Assembly: GCA_033675545.1 (NCBI GenBank)
Contig: JAWDGP010005803.1
Coordinates: 184,501 to 248,500 of the forward strand
Length of the DNA: 64,000 nt
Direction: 5' to 3'
From: Elysia crispata
Lineage: Eukaryota; Mollusca; Gastropoda; Plakobranchidae
The notes below the pieces were generated by a model, which saw only the letters and a list, made by a program, of their open reading frames with translations, was not told where the DNA came from and did no database searches. Below are positions 1-64,000 of the stretch, one piece after another; positions within the stretch are counted from its first letter, which is position 1; the number at the start of each line of letters is the position of its first letter. A program made the translations under genes and the position numbers.

Positions 1-194
1 AAATATAATTGCAAGATTTCCTATAAAAAGTTATAAAATGGCCTTGTAAATTTTTTCAGTTGTTAAATTATGTTTGTTCATTGTAACTTTACAGAGGAAA
101 AAATAGCATGGCTAGTTTTGTAAAAATTAACTCTGTTCACTTTACACATCACAAATCTCAATTCTACACTTTTTGTCTAATACATGGTTTGCAG

Positions 195-63915
<63,721 letters not shown>

Positions 63916-64000
63916 GTAAGTGATTATATTGATCCTAATAATATGGAGAACGGGCAGAACTGGATGAATCTCTTGAACAGTATTGAATTTTAATTTGTTT

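Overview
The window is animal (eukaryotic) genomic DNA. The coding sequence is broken into many short exons with GT...AG introns, the introns are AT-rich, and there are long (TC)n microsatellites, LINE relics and small DNA transposons. A mollusc, possibly a planorbid-type snail, is my best guess from the AT-rich introns, scattered TAGATCTAGATC-like words and CR1/RTE-type LINE fragments. That is an inference, not a demonstration.

Essentially the whole 64 kb is one giant gene on the + strand, open at both ends. I could chain 86 internal coding exons (195-63915). Every neighbouring pair agrees in splice phase and no stop interrupts the chain: 15,891 coding bases, 5,297 codons. The start codon, signal peptide and 5' end lie to the left of the window; the stop codon lies to the right. 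'Window residue' numbers below count from the first codon of exon 1.

Layout. Exons 1-70 (195-50318) encode a huge cysteine-rich ectodomain of GCC2/GCC3 (ephrin-receptor-like) repeats. The recurring unit looks like CPxGxYCPxG..., then PCPxGTFxNxTGL, then CxxCxxGxYC, then GLxxPTGxC, then GYYC. Exons 71-76 encode a membrane-proximal region: a last Cys-rich module, then a beta-rich domain that resembles a cupredoxin fold without copper ligands, then one transmembrane helix (54572-54637). Exons 77-80 encode the start of the cytoplasmic tail and a charged predicted coiled coil. Exons 81-86 encode repeats around a DPxTGxxxPI/VxG motif, interrupted by a second helical segment (exons 84-85). The product reads as a giant type I membrane protein, receptor- or adhesion-like. 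I cannot give it a gene name.

The introns hold the other features: seven long (TC)n arrays all in the same orientation, a pogo/Tigger-like non-autonomous element with TA duplications (58410-59167), a hAT-like MITE (62540-62735), a possible TTAA-flanked element (37159-37723), LINE reverse-transcriptase relics (21150-21545 minus, 28810-29555 plus) and a related LINE 3' tail (40437-40600). There are also several palindromes. One intron (30251-30935) appears to be GC-AG. I saw no convincing tRNA, rRNA, CRISPR array or second protein gene.
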